The notes beneath the pieces were generated by a model, which saw only the letters and a program-made list of their open reading frames with translations, made no database searches and had not been told where the DNA came from. Shown one piece after another: positions 1-7,905 of a stretch of DNA of 64,000 nt. Where the stretch lies: contig NZ_JADJNN010000004.1 of the NCBI RefSeq assembly GCF_016714285.1, positions 496,001-560,000 of the forward strand, read 5' to 3'. The stretch's first letter is position 1, and each line of letters opens with the position of its first letter. The position numbers and the translations under genes are program-made. The DNA comes from Nannocystis sp. (GTDB lineage: Bacteria > Myxococcota_A > Polyangia > Nannocystales > Nannocystaceae).

Positions 1-57
1 ACCATGTTCAACGCCCTCCCCCACCTGCACGACCCCGCCGAGATCACGCTGCGCTAG
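1..57 (+). CDS. C-terminal end of an upstream gene (partial)
   Basis: Only the last codons of an open frame that enters from the left edge are present, ending in DPAEITLR and a TAG stop. The remaining peptide is too short to identify. The same eleven terminal codons (PHLHDPAEITL and R) are present again at 83-121 because of a tandem duplication that joins this gene end to the start of the next gene. The neighbouring acyl-CoA dehydrogenase and kinase suggest an acyl-CoA degradation operon, but that is only inference. Confidence 0.5.
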   Translation, partial: TMFNALPHLHDPAEITLR

Positions 58-144
58 CGTGCCCCCGATGGACGTCTCGATCCCCCACCTGCACGACCCC
101 GCCGAGATCACGCTGCGCTAGCGAGGCCCCGATGGACTTCTCGA
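17..144. repeat. Tandem duplication, 2 x 64 bp, across a gene junction
   Basis: Bases 17-80 and 81-144 are near-identical copies, differing at only a few positions. Each copy contains the stop-proximal codons of the upstream gene, its TAG, the short spacer and the first codons of the acyl-CoA dehydrogenase. The first copy therefore holds a 17-codon decoy reading frame (68-121) that starts with almost the same M-D-V-S-I-P as the real gene and ends at the upstream gene's stop. Confidence 0.9.
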
Positions 145-1337
145 TCCCCGCAACGACCACCGAGCTGCTCCGCCGCGTGCGGCGATTCCTCGATGAGCAC
201 CTGTTCCCCGTCGAGGCCGAGCTGCTCGCCCTCGGCTTCCCCGCCGCGCTCCCGCGCCTCGCGGCCCTGCGCGCCGAGGTCCGCGCCGCCGGCCTGTGGC
301 TGCCGCAGATGCCCGCGACGCTCGGCGGCCTCGGCCTCTCGCTGCAGGAGCACGGCCTCGTCAGCGAGCAGCTCGGCCAGAGCCCGCTCGGTCACTACCT
401 GTTCAACTGTCAGGCGCCCGACGCCGGCAACATGGAGATCCTCCACAAGTTCGGCACGCCCGCGCAGCAGCAGCGCTTCCTCGCCCCGCTGCTCGCCGGC
501 GAGATCCGCAGCTGCTTCTCGATGACCGAGCCGGACAGCCCCGGCAGCAACCCGACCCAGCTCGCCTGCCAGGCCGTGCGCGACGGCGACGACTACGTGA
601 TCAACGGCCGCAAGTGGTTCACCTCCGGCGCCGACGGATCGGCCTTCGCGATCGTCATGGCGATCACCGCCCCCGAGGCCGAGCCGCACCGCCGCGCCAG
701 CATGCTGCTGGTCCCCACCGACACCCCCGGCTTTCGCGTCGTCCGCAACATCCCGATCTTCGGCCACGCCGGCGCCGACTACGACTCGCACGCCGAGATC
801 GCGTACGAGGACTGCCGCGTCCCCGCCGCGAACCTGCTCGGCCCGGCGCACGCCGGCTTCGCCATCGCCCAGGAGCGCCTCGGCCCCGGGAGGATCCACC
901 ACTGCATGCGCTGGCTCGGCATCTGCGAGCGCGCCCTGGCCCTGCTGTGCCGCCGCGCCGTCGCCCGCCAGCTCGGCCCCGGCGAGGCGCTGGCCGACAA
1001 GCAGATCGTCCAGGTCTGGGCCGCCGAGTCGCGCGCCCACATCGACGCCGCCCGCCTGATGGTCCTGCGCACCGCCTGGCTGATCGACCAGCAGGGCTTC
1101 GCCGCCGCGCGCGAGGAGGTCTCGCTGATCAAGTTCCACGTCGCCGCGGTGCTCGCCGAGGTGCTCGAGCGGGCGATCCAGGTCCACGGCGCGCTCGGCC
1201 TCACCGACGACACCGTGCTCGCGTGGTTCTACACCCGCGAGCGCGGCGCTCGCATCTACGACGGGCCCGACGAGGTGCACAAGATGGTCGTCGCCCGCCG
1301 GATCTTCCACCGCTACAGCAAGGCAGGCGCCCCATGA
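132..1337 (+). CDS. Acyl-CoA dehydrogenase (ACAD10/11-like)
   Basis: 401 residues, the normal length for a single-domain FAD acyl-CoA dehydrogenase that oxidises acyl-CoA to the 2-enoyl-CoA. Visible features are the flavin/substrate loop CFSMTEPDSPGSN near residue 128 and the C-terminal signature YDGPDEVH near 377, in which Asp replaces the Glu of the usual YEG motif, as in the ACAD10/11 branch. The ATG lies in the second copy of a 64-bp tandem duplication. The stop overlaps the start of an aminoglycoside-phosphotransferase-fold kinase by ATGA. In eukaryotic ACAD10/11 these two domains are fused and act on 4-hydroxy acids through phosphorylation, so a similar joint role is inferred here. Confidence 0.9.
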   Translation: MDFSIPATTTELLRRVRRFLDEHLFPVEAELLALGFPAALPRLAALRAEVRAAGLWLPQMPATLGGLGLSLQEHGLVSEQLGQSPLGHYLFNCQAPDAGNMEILHKFGTPAQQQRFLAPLLAGEIRSCFSMTEPDSPGSNPTQLACQAVRDGDDYVINGRKWFTSGADGSAFAIVMAITAPEAEPHRRASMLLVPTDTPGFRVVRNIPIFGHAGADYDSHAEIAYEDCRVPAANLLGPAHAGFAIAQERLGPGRIHHCMRWLGICERALALLCRRAVARQLGPGEALADKQIVQVWAAESRAHIDAARLMVLRTAWLIDQQGFAAAREEVSLIKFHVAAVLAEVLERAIQVHGALGLTDDTVLAWFYTRERGARIYDGPDEVHKMVVARRIFHRYSKAGAP

Positions 1338-2395
1338 GCGCGGCGTGGATCGACGCCGCCCGGCCGGTGCGCAGCGGCGAGGCCCTCGACCTCGATCGCC
1401 TCGCGCCGTACCTGCAACAGGCCCTGGACATGCCCGGCGCGCCGGTCAGCGCCCTGCAGTTCCCCGGCGGCCACTCCAACCTGACCTACCTCGTCCGCAT
1501 CGGCGAGCGCGAGCTGGTCCTGCGCCGCCCGCCCTTCGGCGCGCAGATCAAGACGGCCCACGACATGGACCGCGAGTACGCGTTCCTCAGCCGCCTGGCG
1601 CCGGTCTACCCGCGGGTCCCGCGGCCGCTGCTGCTCGGCGACGAGGCTGTCCTCGGGGCCAGGTTCTACGTGATGGAGCGGGTCCGCGGGGTCGTGCTGC
1701 GCAGCCGCCTCCCGCCTGGCTTGACGATCGGCCCGGAGCTCGCGCGCGGCCTGTCGGTCGCCGCGGCCGAGACCCTCGCCGAGCTGCACGCGCTCGACAT
1801 CCACGCCGCCGGTCTCGCGCCGCTCGGCCACCCCGACGGCTACGTGCGACGTCAGGTCGAAGGCTGGACCCGACGCTACGCCGCGGCCGTCACCGACGAG
1901 ATCCCAGCGATGGAGCGCGTCGCCGCCTGGCTCGCCGAGCACCTCCCCGACTCGGGCCCGCCGACCCTGATCCACAACGACTTCAAGTACGACAACCTCG
2001 TGCTCGACCCCGACGACCTCACGCAGGTGCGCGGCGTGCTCGACTGGGAGATGGCGACGATCGGCGACCCGCTCATGGACCTCGGCACCGCCCTCTGCTA
2101 CTGGGTCGAGGCCAGCGACCCACCAGAGCTGCGCGCCTTCGCCTTCGGCCCGACCGCGCTGCCGGGCAGCTACACCCGCCGCGAGTTCGCCGAGCACTAC
2201 GCCCGCGTGACCGGCCGCAGCCTCGCGCAGCTGCCGTTTTACAGCGCGTTTGGCCTGTACAAGACCGCCGTCGTGGCCCAGCAGATCTACCTCCGCTACG
2301 TCCGCGGCCACTCGCAGGACGCCCGCTTCGCCATGATGATCGTCGGCGTCCGTGCGCTCGCCGACCAGGCCGAGCGCGTGCTCGCCGGGGCCTGA
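1334..2395 (+). CDS. APH-fold phosphotransferase (ACAD10/11 N-domain type)
   Basis: 353 residues starting at an ATG that overlaps the upstream stop by four bases (ATGA), which fixes the start and implies translational coupling. The kinase-like fold shows the catalytic loop HNDFKYDN near residue 214 and the Mg-binding DWEMATIGDP near 237. These are standard for the phosphotransferase enzyme family that includes aminoglycoside and choline kinases. Because it is paired with an ACAD11-like dehydrogenase, the substrate is more likely a hydroxyacyl-CoA than an antibiotic. This is family-level inference. Confidence 0.85.
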   Translation: MSAAWIDAARPVRSGEALDLDRLAPYLQQALDMPGAPVSALQFPGGHSNLTYLVRIGERELVLRRPPFGAQIKTAHDMDREYAFLSRLAPVYPRVPRPLLLGDEAVLGARFYVMERVRGVVLRSRLPPGLTIGPELARGLSVAAAETLAELHALDIHAAGLAPLGHPDGYVRRQVEGWTRRYAAAVTDEIPAMERVAAWLAEHLPDSGPPTLIHNDFKYDNLVLDPDDLTQVRGVLDWEMATIGDPLMDLGTALCYWVEASDPPELRAFAFGPTALPGSYTRREFAEHYARVTGRSLAQLPFYSAFGLYKTAVVAQQIYLRYVRGHSQDARFAMMIVGVRALADQAERVLAGA

Positions 2396-2470
2396 ACGAG
2401 CGACGCTGACTTCGTGCGAATCGCCGCGACGCGTTGTAACTTGCGCCCGCGGCGAGCCGTTGGCGAACGC

Positions 2471-3172
2471 ATGCGCCGCGCCCTGCTCCGCTCACTCGCC
2501 CTCCTCCCTCTCGCCTGCGGCGCTCCCGACGACGGGGCCTCGGACGCGACCACCTCGGCCGATGGTAGCACGTCGACCGCCGGCGACCCGACCACCGGCA
2601 ACCCGACCACCGACGCGCCGACCACGACCGTCGACGCGAGCACGAGTACGCCCGCGACCGAGACCGGCGCACCGACCACCAGCACCGATCCGGTCAGCAC
2701 CAGCGCCACCAGCGACTCGAGCGGCGACACGTCCGCCACCAGCGATACCACCACCGGCGCCGCCGAGTCGCTCCCGCCGATCGACAGCGCCTTGGTGCTC
2801 GAGGCCTGGCTCGCCGCTGGCGAGTACAAGCAATGGGCCGTCGAGTCGCAGGTGCACCCATCGACGGGCCCACACGGCGGCAACGTGCGCACCTACGTCA
2901 ACGCGATCGCCCTCGACTCGCTGGCGGCCGCGAACCCGGAGCACCCGCAGGACGCCGCGACGGTCAAGGAGCTCTACGGCGCCAGCGTCGACACGATCAT
3001 CGGTTACGCCGTCTCACGCAAGACGACGCCGACGAGCCAGGGCGGCGCGACCTGGTACTGGTACGAGCGGATCAACGATACCACCTACGGCGGCGACCTC
3101 GGCGTCGGCCTCTGCACCGGCTGTCACGGCGGCGGCGCCGACTACATCCTCACGCCCTACCCGCTGCAATGA
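2471..3172 (+). CDS. Lipoprotein with C-terminal cytochrome P460-like haem domain
   Basis: 233 residues from an ATG that gives a lipoprotein signal peptide (MRRALLRSLALLPLACG; Cys near 16). Residues about 20-95 are a Thr/Ser/Asp linker, common in myxobacterial surface lipoproteins. The C-terminal 130 residues end with a c-type haem motif CTGCH near residue 215 followed by GGGADYILT, an arrangement like cytochrome P460 proteins, which place CxxCH near the C-terminus before a short Asp-Tyr/Phe tail. P460 proteins act on hydroxylamine or are orphan periplasmic haem proteins; the substrate here is unknown. An upstream in-frame start at 2414 would bury the signal peptide and is less likely. Confidence 0.65.
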   Translation: MRRALLRSLALLPLACGAPDDGASDATTSADGSTSTAGDPTTGNPTTDAPTTTVDASTSTPATETGAPTTSTDPVSTSATSDSSGDTSATSDTTTGAAESLPPIDSALVLEAWLAAGEYKQWAVESQVHPSTGPHGGNVRTYVNAIALDSLAAANPEHPQDAATVKELYGASVDTIIGYAVSRKTTPTSQGGATWYWYERINDTTYGGDLGVGLCTGCHGGGADYILTPYPLQ

Positions 3173-3437
3173 TCACGGCGCGAACTTGCCTGGTTTCATC
3201 CCGATCAAACGCTGCTATGGTGGTGTTCGAGCGGGCTGCTCAGACGGAGGCCACAAGTTCTACCTACATCGTTCAGCCAGGGGTCCGTCTCTGTCCGCAG
3301 GTGTGCAGGCTCGTTCGACGAGAAGCCCGACGCGGGTACCATAGTCCCCACCTACACATGTGTAGGGGTTGAACTTCTTGGCCAGACGTGGAGCAGCCCG
3401 CTCTCTGAATTCAGCGCGCTGGCTCGCCGCGTTGGGC
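3173..3437. other. Convergent intergenic region with one palindrome
   Basis: About 265 bp between two convergent genes. No convincing coding sequence or tRNA is seen. The notable object is a 16-bp perfect palindrome at 3351-3366. Confidence 0.6.
3351..3366. promoter_or_regulatory. 16-bp perfect palindrome (cctacacatgtgtagg)
   Basis: A self-complementary 16-mer centred on ACATGT lies between the P460-like gene and the end of gltX. It has no T-run and essentially no loop, so it fits a dimeric regulator site better than a terminator. Its partner gene is unclear. Confidence 0.35.
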
Positions 3438-4931
3438 TCACCCGCGCTGGCGCAGCAGCCCGCTGAGGTCGCGCAGGCGGGTGCGACAGCGGTCCTTGCC
3501 GCACAGCGCCATCGTGTCGAACAGCGCGGGCGAGGCGGTGCGTCCGCTGACGCCGAGGCGCAGCAGCATGAACAGCTCCTTGGGCTTGACCGCGTGGCGC
3601 TGGCAGAAGTCGCGCGAGAAGGCCTCGAGCGCCGGCGCGGTGAAGCTGCGCGCCTGGTTGTCCCGCTCGATCTCCTGGGCGTAGTCGTCGAGCAGCTGCG
3701 CCGCCTCGGCGTTCGACTTGCCGGCTGGCGCCTTGATCTTGTCCAGCACCGGGGCGTAGTCGAGGCTGCCGCCGAAGAAGAAGCTGAGGTAAGGGATGAA
3801 GTCGTCGAGGCGATGCACCCGCTCCTGGGCCTGGGCCAGCAGCGCCTTGATGCGCGCCGGGGCCAGCACGCGCTCCTGCAGGCGATCGTAGAGCGCGTCG
3901 ATCGACATGGCGCGGATGTCGGCGCCGTTGAACGCCTCGAGCTTGGCCGGGTCGAACACCGGGCCGCCGACGCTGACCTTCGACCACTCGAAGGCCTCGA
4001 TCATCTGCTCCACGGTGAAGCGCTCGACGTCCGCGCCCATGCTAAAGCCGAGGTTGGCCATGAAGTTGAGCAGCGTCTCGGGCATGTAGCCGAGCTCGCG
4101 GTAGTGGAAGATCGAGACCGGGTTCTTGCGCTTCGACAGCTTGGTCTTGTCGGCGTTGCGCAGCAGCCCGAGGTGGTGCCACGCCGGCGGCTCCCAGCCG
4201 AAGGCCTGGTACAGCAGCACGTGCTTGGGCGTCGACGTGATCCACTCCTCGCCGCGGATCACGTGGGTGATGCCCATCAGGTGATCGTCGACGACGTTGG
4301 CGAGGTGGTAGGTCGGGTAGCCGTCCGACTTCTGCAGCACCTGGTCGTCGACCAGGCGGTTCTCGAACTCGATCGGCTCGGGCCGCAGGTGATCGACGAA
4401 GCGGGTCACGCCGTCCCGCGGGACCCGCAGACGGACCACGAAGGGGGTCTCGGCGACCAGCAGCGCGGTCTGGTCCGCGACCGAGAGGTCGCGGCAGTGG
4501 CCGTCGTAGCCGAGGTGCGAGGACTTGCTCGCGGTCTGCTCGGCGTGCAGCTTCTCCAGCCGCTCCCGCGTGCAGAAGCAGCGGTAGGCCCCGCCACGCG
4601 CGAGCAGCAGCTCCACGTGCTCCTTGTAGATCGCCAGCCGCTCCGACTGCCGGTAGGGCCCGCAGGGGCCGCCGACGTCCGGACCCTCGTCCCAGCGCAG
4701 CCCGAGCCAGCGCAGCGCCTCGAAGATCGCCGCCTCGCTGCCGGCGGTGTAGCGCTCCTGGTCGGTGTCCTCGATGCGCAGGATGAAGGTGCCGCCCTGC
4801 TTGCGGGCGAACACATAGTTGAACAGGGCGATGTACGCGGTGCCGACGTGCGGGTCGCCGGTGGGGCTCGGGGCGATGCGGACGCGCAGCGGCCGTTGTG
4901 CGGTCGAAACCGCGTGTAGGGCCTCGGTCAT
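3438..4931 (-). CDS. gltX: Glutamyl-tRNA synthetase
   Basis: 497 residues, the usual length for bacterial GltX. It charges tRNA with glutamate using ATP. The class I HIGH-type motif appears as PSPTGDPHVGTAY near residues 20-32 and the KMSKS-type loop as KLSKRKNP near 265. The C-terminal half is the helical anticodon-binding region. The start is the ATG just downstream of which the beta-strand RVRIAPSPTG begins. It is convergent with the upstream lipoprotein and divergent from the MCP-like gene. Confidence 0.95.
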   Translation of the reverse strand: MTEALHAVSTAQRPLRVRIAPSPTGDPHVGTAYIALFNYVFARKQGGTFILRIEDTDQERYTAGSEAAIFEALRWLGLRWDEGPDVGGPCGPYRQSERLAIYKEHVELLLARGGAYRCFCTRERLEKLHAEQTASKSSHLGYDGHCRDLSVADQTALLVAETPFVVRLRVPRDGVTRFVDHLRPEPIEFENRLVDDQVLQKSDGYPTYHLANVVDDHLMGITHVIRGEEWITSTPKHVLLYQAFGWEPPAWHHLGLLRNADKTKLSKRKNPVSIFHYRELGYMPETLLNFMANLGFSMGADVERFTVEQMIEAFEWSKVSVGGPVFDPAKLEAFNGADIRAMSIDALYDRLQERVLAPARIKALLAQAQERVHRLDDFIPYLSFFFGGSLDYAPVLDKIKAPAGKSNAEAAQLLDDYAQEIERDNQARSFTAPALEAFSRDFCQRHAVKPKELFMLLRLGVSGRTASPALFDTMALCGKDRCRTRLRDLSGLLRQRG

Positions 4932-4979
4932 GCCGACCTGCCTACCACGCCGTCCGGAAGGCCGTTACACTGCGAGCGC

Positions 4980-5885
4980 GTGAGTGATATGACGACCGAT
5001 ACTCAGATCTTCAGCGCCGTATGGTCGGTGATCCGGCGGCGAGCGCTCGACCGCGGCATCGCAGCGACCGAGCTGTGCGACCAGGTCATCCGCAGCCACG
5101 GCCGTCTGCACCGCGTCGACGGCAAGCTGTGCGCCGGGGACACCGTCCTCGACGAGGGCAACATCATCCTGCCGACGCTCGCGCGGGCCACCTCGCTCGG
5201 CTTCTCGCTCTACCTCGGCAACCGCCGGATCTCGTCGGTCAGCGTGCTCGGGGCCGGCAAGCCTGGCGACATCGGCGCCTACGCCGACGCCGAGCTGGTC
5301 GACATCGTCCTGCGCAAGCGCGAGGTGTTCAAGGGCACCATCCAGCGCGGCGGCCAGGCGGTGCTATCGATGGCCCGCCCGCTCTACCTCGGCGACAGCC
5401 CCGACGAGGCCGGCCCGATCGGCATGCTCGAGGCCTTCATCAATGAGCAGGCCTTCTTCGAGTCGCTCGCGGCGGCCTCCCGCATCAGCGCGGAGCAACG
5501 CTCGGCGGCCCAGGAGGAGGCCGCCGACAGCATGGAGGGCGTGATCCACTTCCTCGACGACGTCGCCCGTCGCCTCCAGCTGCTGGCGCTCAATGGCAAC
5601 ATTATCGCCGCACAGGCCGGTGAATATGGTCGGGCATTCCGCGTGGTCTGCCGCGAGCTGGGGATCCTCGCCGACCGGGCCAAGGGCACCGTCACCGATG
5701 TCCGCAAGCTGATGCACACGATGGGGCTCGAGGCGGCCGACGCCCACGCCCTCGGTGAATCGCCCGATTCAACGCCGCGAAACGAGACAGCGAGCTCCGT
5801 CACCAGCGGCGACAGCCGGGGACGGGCGGAGCGCCCCGGGGGCGCGCGGACGACCACAGGGACGGGTCGCGGCGGCTCCGAGTGA
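4980..5885 (+). CDS. Soluble protein with a short MCP-type signalling segment
   Basis: 301 residues with no membrane span. Residues about 1-150 look like a small sensory domain; the pattern resembles a single-Cache fold but I cannot assign it firmly. Residues about 200-245 (LALNGNIIAAQAGEYGRAFR) match the highly conserved tip of methyl-accepting chemotaxis proteins, where the usual form is LALNAAIEAARAGE.GRGFAVVA. The usual Glu after the second Ile is Ile here, and the tip is followed by only one helix before a polar tail. It may be a degenerate or minimal receptor for a cytoplasmic chemosensory array. Confidence 0.55.
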   Translation: MSDMTTDTQIFSAVWSVIRRRALDRGIAATELCDQVIRSHGRLHRVDGKLCAGDTVLDEGNIILPTLARATSLGFSLYLGNRRISSVSVLGAGKPGDIGAYADAELVDIVLRKREVFKGTIQRGGQAVLSMARPLYLGDSPDEAGPIGMLEAFINEQAFFESLAAASRISAEQRSAAQEEAADSMEGVIHFLDDVARRLQLLALNGNIIAAQAGEYGRAFRVVCRELGILADRAKGTVTDVRKLMHTMGLEAADAHALGESPDSTPRNETASSVTSGDSRGRAERPGGARTTTGTGRGGSE

Positions 5886-6313
5886 GCTCTTTGGTCGTCC
5901 GGCGCAGGTGTCCCCGGGGCCAGGTGACAACGATCGGCGCAGCCCACGTCGAGATCGTCCCTGGCCTCCAGGGCAGGATCTCCGGGCCAGGATCTCCGGG
6001 ACAGGATCTCCAGCCAACGGCCGGAGCCGGCCTCTCCGAGCCGTCATTTGCCGAGCCTATTCTGGCCTATTCGTGCCGATAAAGCCGCCTAGGTCCCCGT
6101 CTGCGCCTGATCCCCGCCACCTCCCAGGCGGTCGCGATGGCCTTCCTCGCGGGTTCCGGGCGGCGCGAAGGTGGGCCCCCACGGAGGCCACGCGAGGCCC
6201 CAGGTCCGTACATGGGACCGTTTTCTCGTGCCTCTGCGGGGTTTTGACTTGTACTCGCAAACCTGGACGTGCTAGTTGAAGTTTGAAGGCACCGTAGAGT
6301 TCGGAGATTGACG
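5886..6313. other. Intergenic region with a 14-bp tandem repeat
   Basis: About 430 bp without a supported gene. It contains three tandem copies of a 14-bp unit (caggatctccggg plus one base) at 5974-6013. The right end has an SD-like GGAG at 6303-6306 serving the gene that starts at 6314. Several short overlapping frames exist but have no recognisable features. Confidence 0.5.
5974..6013. repeat. 3 x 14-bp tandem repeat
   Basis: Units begin at 5974, 5988 and 6002; the third is slightly truncated. It is non-coding and has no obvious function. Confidence 0.8.
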
Positions 6314-7774
6314 ATGGACCAGATCTTCGAGAGCCATTTCGGTGGCAATCAAAGCTCCAACGGCGGCGAAACTGAGGGCTACTGCCCGAAGTGTCGCGCA
6401 GACACCACTCACGTTATCCTCGAGAGCTACGGCGACGAAGTCCGCCGCGTCCAGTGCGGAGTTTGTGGCGATATCCACTCATTCAAGCCTCCGCGGGGCC
6501 GGGACGAAGAGAGCCCGGAGCCGCTGAGCGTCAGTCGGCGCAAGAGCATGAAGAAACTGTCCTGGCACGACGGGGTGCACCAGTACGACGTTGAAGACGC
6601 CGTACGTTACAGCCCCAAAACCCTGTTCCAGATCCACCAGATCGTCGTACATCCAACCTTCGGCGTCGGCTTCGTCAGCGAAGTGATGGGCGACAATAAG
6701 GTGGAGTTGACCTTCCGCAACGATCTCCAACGCCTGTTCTTGCACGGCCGTGGCGAGCACGAGGAGGAGCGCCGCGGCGAGCGCGTCCCGCCCGACGAGG
6801 TCAAGAACCTGCTGGGGCTCGAGCTCGGGCCGGGCCCGGAAGAGATCGCGGCCGAACGCGAGAAGCGTCAGGCTGATGAAGAGGCCGAGGCTTCCTGCCG
6901 CAAGGAGGAGAAGCGCCTCGCTGCCGAGCAGGCCCGCGCCGCCGCTGCCGAACGCCGCGAGGAGGAGCGCGTGCGCAAGCAGCAGGAGAAGGACACCCAG
7001 CGCAAGGCCAAGGAGGACGAGAAGAAGCGCCGCGAGGAAGAGCGCGAGCGCCTCCGCCTCGAGAAAGAGAACGCCCGCAGCGCCGCCAAGCAGGCCAAGG
7101 AGGATGAGAAGAAGCGCAAGGAGGACGAGAAGACCCGCCTCGCCGAGCAGAAGAAGTCCGAGGCCGAGCAGAAGAAGCACGACACCGTCGCCGCCCGCGA
7201 GGCCGCCCGCCAGGACGCCGAGAATCGCAAGCGCGACGCCGAGGCCGAGCGCGAGCGCAAGCTCCACGAGAAGGAGAGCCAGCGCAAGGCGAAGGAGGCC
7301 GAGAAGGCCAAGAAGGCCAAGGACGCCGAGAAGGCCAAGAAGGCGAAGGACGCCGAGAAGGCCAAGAAGGCGAAGGACGCCGAGAAGGCCAAGAAGGCGA
7401 AGGACGCCGAGAAGAAGCAGAAGGCCAAGGAAGCTGAGCGGGCGAAGAAGGCCAAAGAAGCGGCAAAGAAGGAGGCCGCCAAGAAGGCTGGCGCCAAGAA
7501 GCCGACAAAGAAGGCCGTCGCCAAGAAGCCGGGCAAGAAGCCCGCCGCCAAGAAGCCCGCAAAGGCGGTCAAGAAGCCCGCTGCCAAGAAGCCGGCAAAG
7601 AAGCCGGCAAAGAAGCCGGCCAAGAAGCCGGTCAAGAAGCCCGCCGCCAAGAAGCCGGCAAAGAAGCCGGTCAAGAAGCCGGTCAAGAAGCCTTCTGCCA
7701 AGAAGCCCGCAAAGAAGCCCGCGAAGGCGGCCAAGAAGCCCACCAAGGGCAAGCCAAAGCCGAAGAAGAAGTAG
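6314..7774 (+). CDS. Zinc-ribbon / coiled-coil protein with histone H1-like Lys-rich tail
   Basis: 486 residues. Four cysteines, C24-x2-C27 and C48-x2-C51, form an N-terminal zinc ribbon. Around residues 95-140 a small domain (HPTFGVGFV..., VELTF) resembles the short beta-barrel modules with an H..FG.G.V motif found in DNA-associated proteins. Residues about 175-390 are an almost uninterrupted Lys/Arg/Glu/Ala coiled coil with tandem KAKKAKDAE repeats. Residues about 395-486 are KPAAKKPAKK repeats like eukaryotic histone H1 and bacterial AlgP/HupB-type tails. The ATG at 6314 has GGAG at a good distance; an upstream TTG at 6308 is less likely. A nucleoid or RNA-polymerase-associated role is inferred. 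Confidence 0.75.
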   Translation: MDQIFESHFGGNQSSNGGETEGYCPKCRADTTHVILESYGDEVRRVQCGVCGDIHSFKPPRGRDEESPEPLSVSRRKSMKKLSWHDGVHQYDVEDAVRYSPKTLFQIHQIVVHPTFGVGFVSEVMGDNKVELTFRNDLQRLFLHGRGEHEEERRGERVPPDEVKNLLGLELGPGPEEIAAEREKRQADEEAEASCRKEEKRLAAEQARAAAAERREEERVRKQQEKDTQRKAKEDEKKRREEERERLRLEKENARSAAKQAKEDEKKRKEDEKTRLAEQKKSEAEQKKHDTVAAREAARQDAENRKRDAEAERERKLHEKESQRKAKEAEKAKKAKDAEKAKKAKDAEKAKKAKDAEKAKKAKDAEKKQKAKEAERAKKAKEAAKKEAAKKAGAKKPTKKAVAKKPGKKPAAKKPAKAVKKPAAKKPAKKPAKKPAKKPVKKPAAKKPAKKPVKKPVKKPSAKKPAKKPAKAAKKPTKGKPKPKKK

Positions 7775-7782
7775 CGGGCCTG

Positions 7783-7905
7783 TCCCCTACCCCGCCCCGC
7801 GCGCCCCGGCGTCGCGGGGCGTCGCTATTTGTGCCGACCGAAGATGAATCGGGCCTGTCCCTTGCGACGCCCCACGCGTCGCGGGGCGTCGCTATTGGTG
7901 CCTAC
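7783..7905. repeat. Two diverged direct copies of a ~65-bp segment
   Basis: The segment with core gcgtcgcggggcgtcgctatt, beginning with a half-copy of the dispersed cctgtccc element, occurs at about 7783-7840 and again at about 7849-7902. It lies between convergent genes. The second copy carries the strong hairpin at 7864-7892. Confidence 0.75.
7864..7892. terminator. GC-rich hairpin between convergent genes
   Basis: A perfect 10-bp stem (gcgacgcccc / ggggcgtcgc) with a 9-nt loop lies between the 3' ends of the Lys-rich protein gene and crcB. It lacks a strong T-run, so it is at most a weak or factor-assisted bidirectional terminator. Confidence 0.45.

Noticed and set aside
108..1310. Long minus-strand open frame opposite the acyl-CoA dehydrogenase
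   Set aside because: It is a composition shadow of a GC-rich gene; the plus-strand protein has clear family motifs. Many similar antisense frames of 200-1600 codons in the window were discarded for the same reason.
2414..2470. Upstream start for the P460-like lipoprotein
   Set aside because: It would place an Arg-rich leader before the signal peptide; the internal ATG gives a standard lipoprotein signal.
3173..3437. tRNA candidate (gttcga-type sequences)
   Set aside because: No cloverleaf could be drawn around the GTTCGA-like words.
6241..6276. Sigma70-like promoter (ttgact ... gctagt) before the Lys-rich protein gene
   Set aside because: The spacing between the boxes is about 21 bp and the -10 match is weak.
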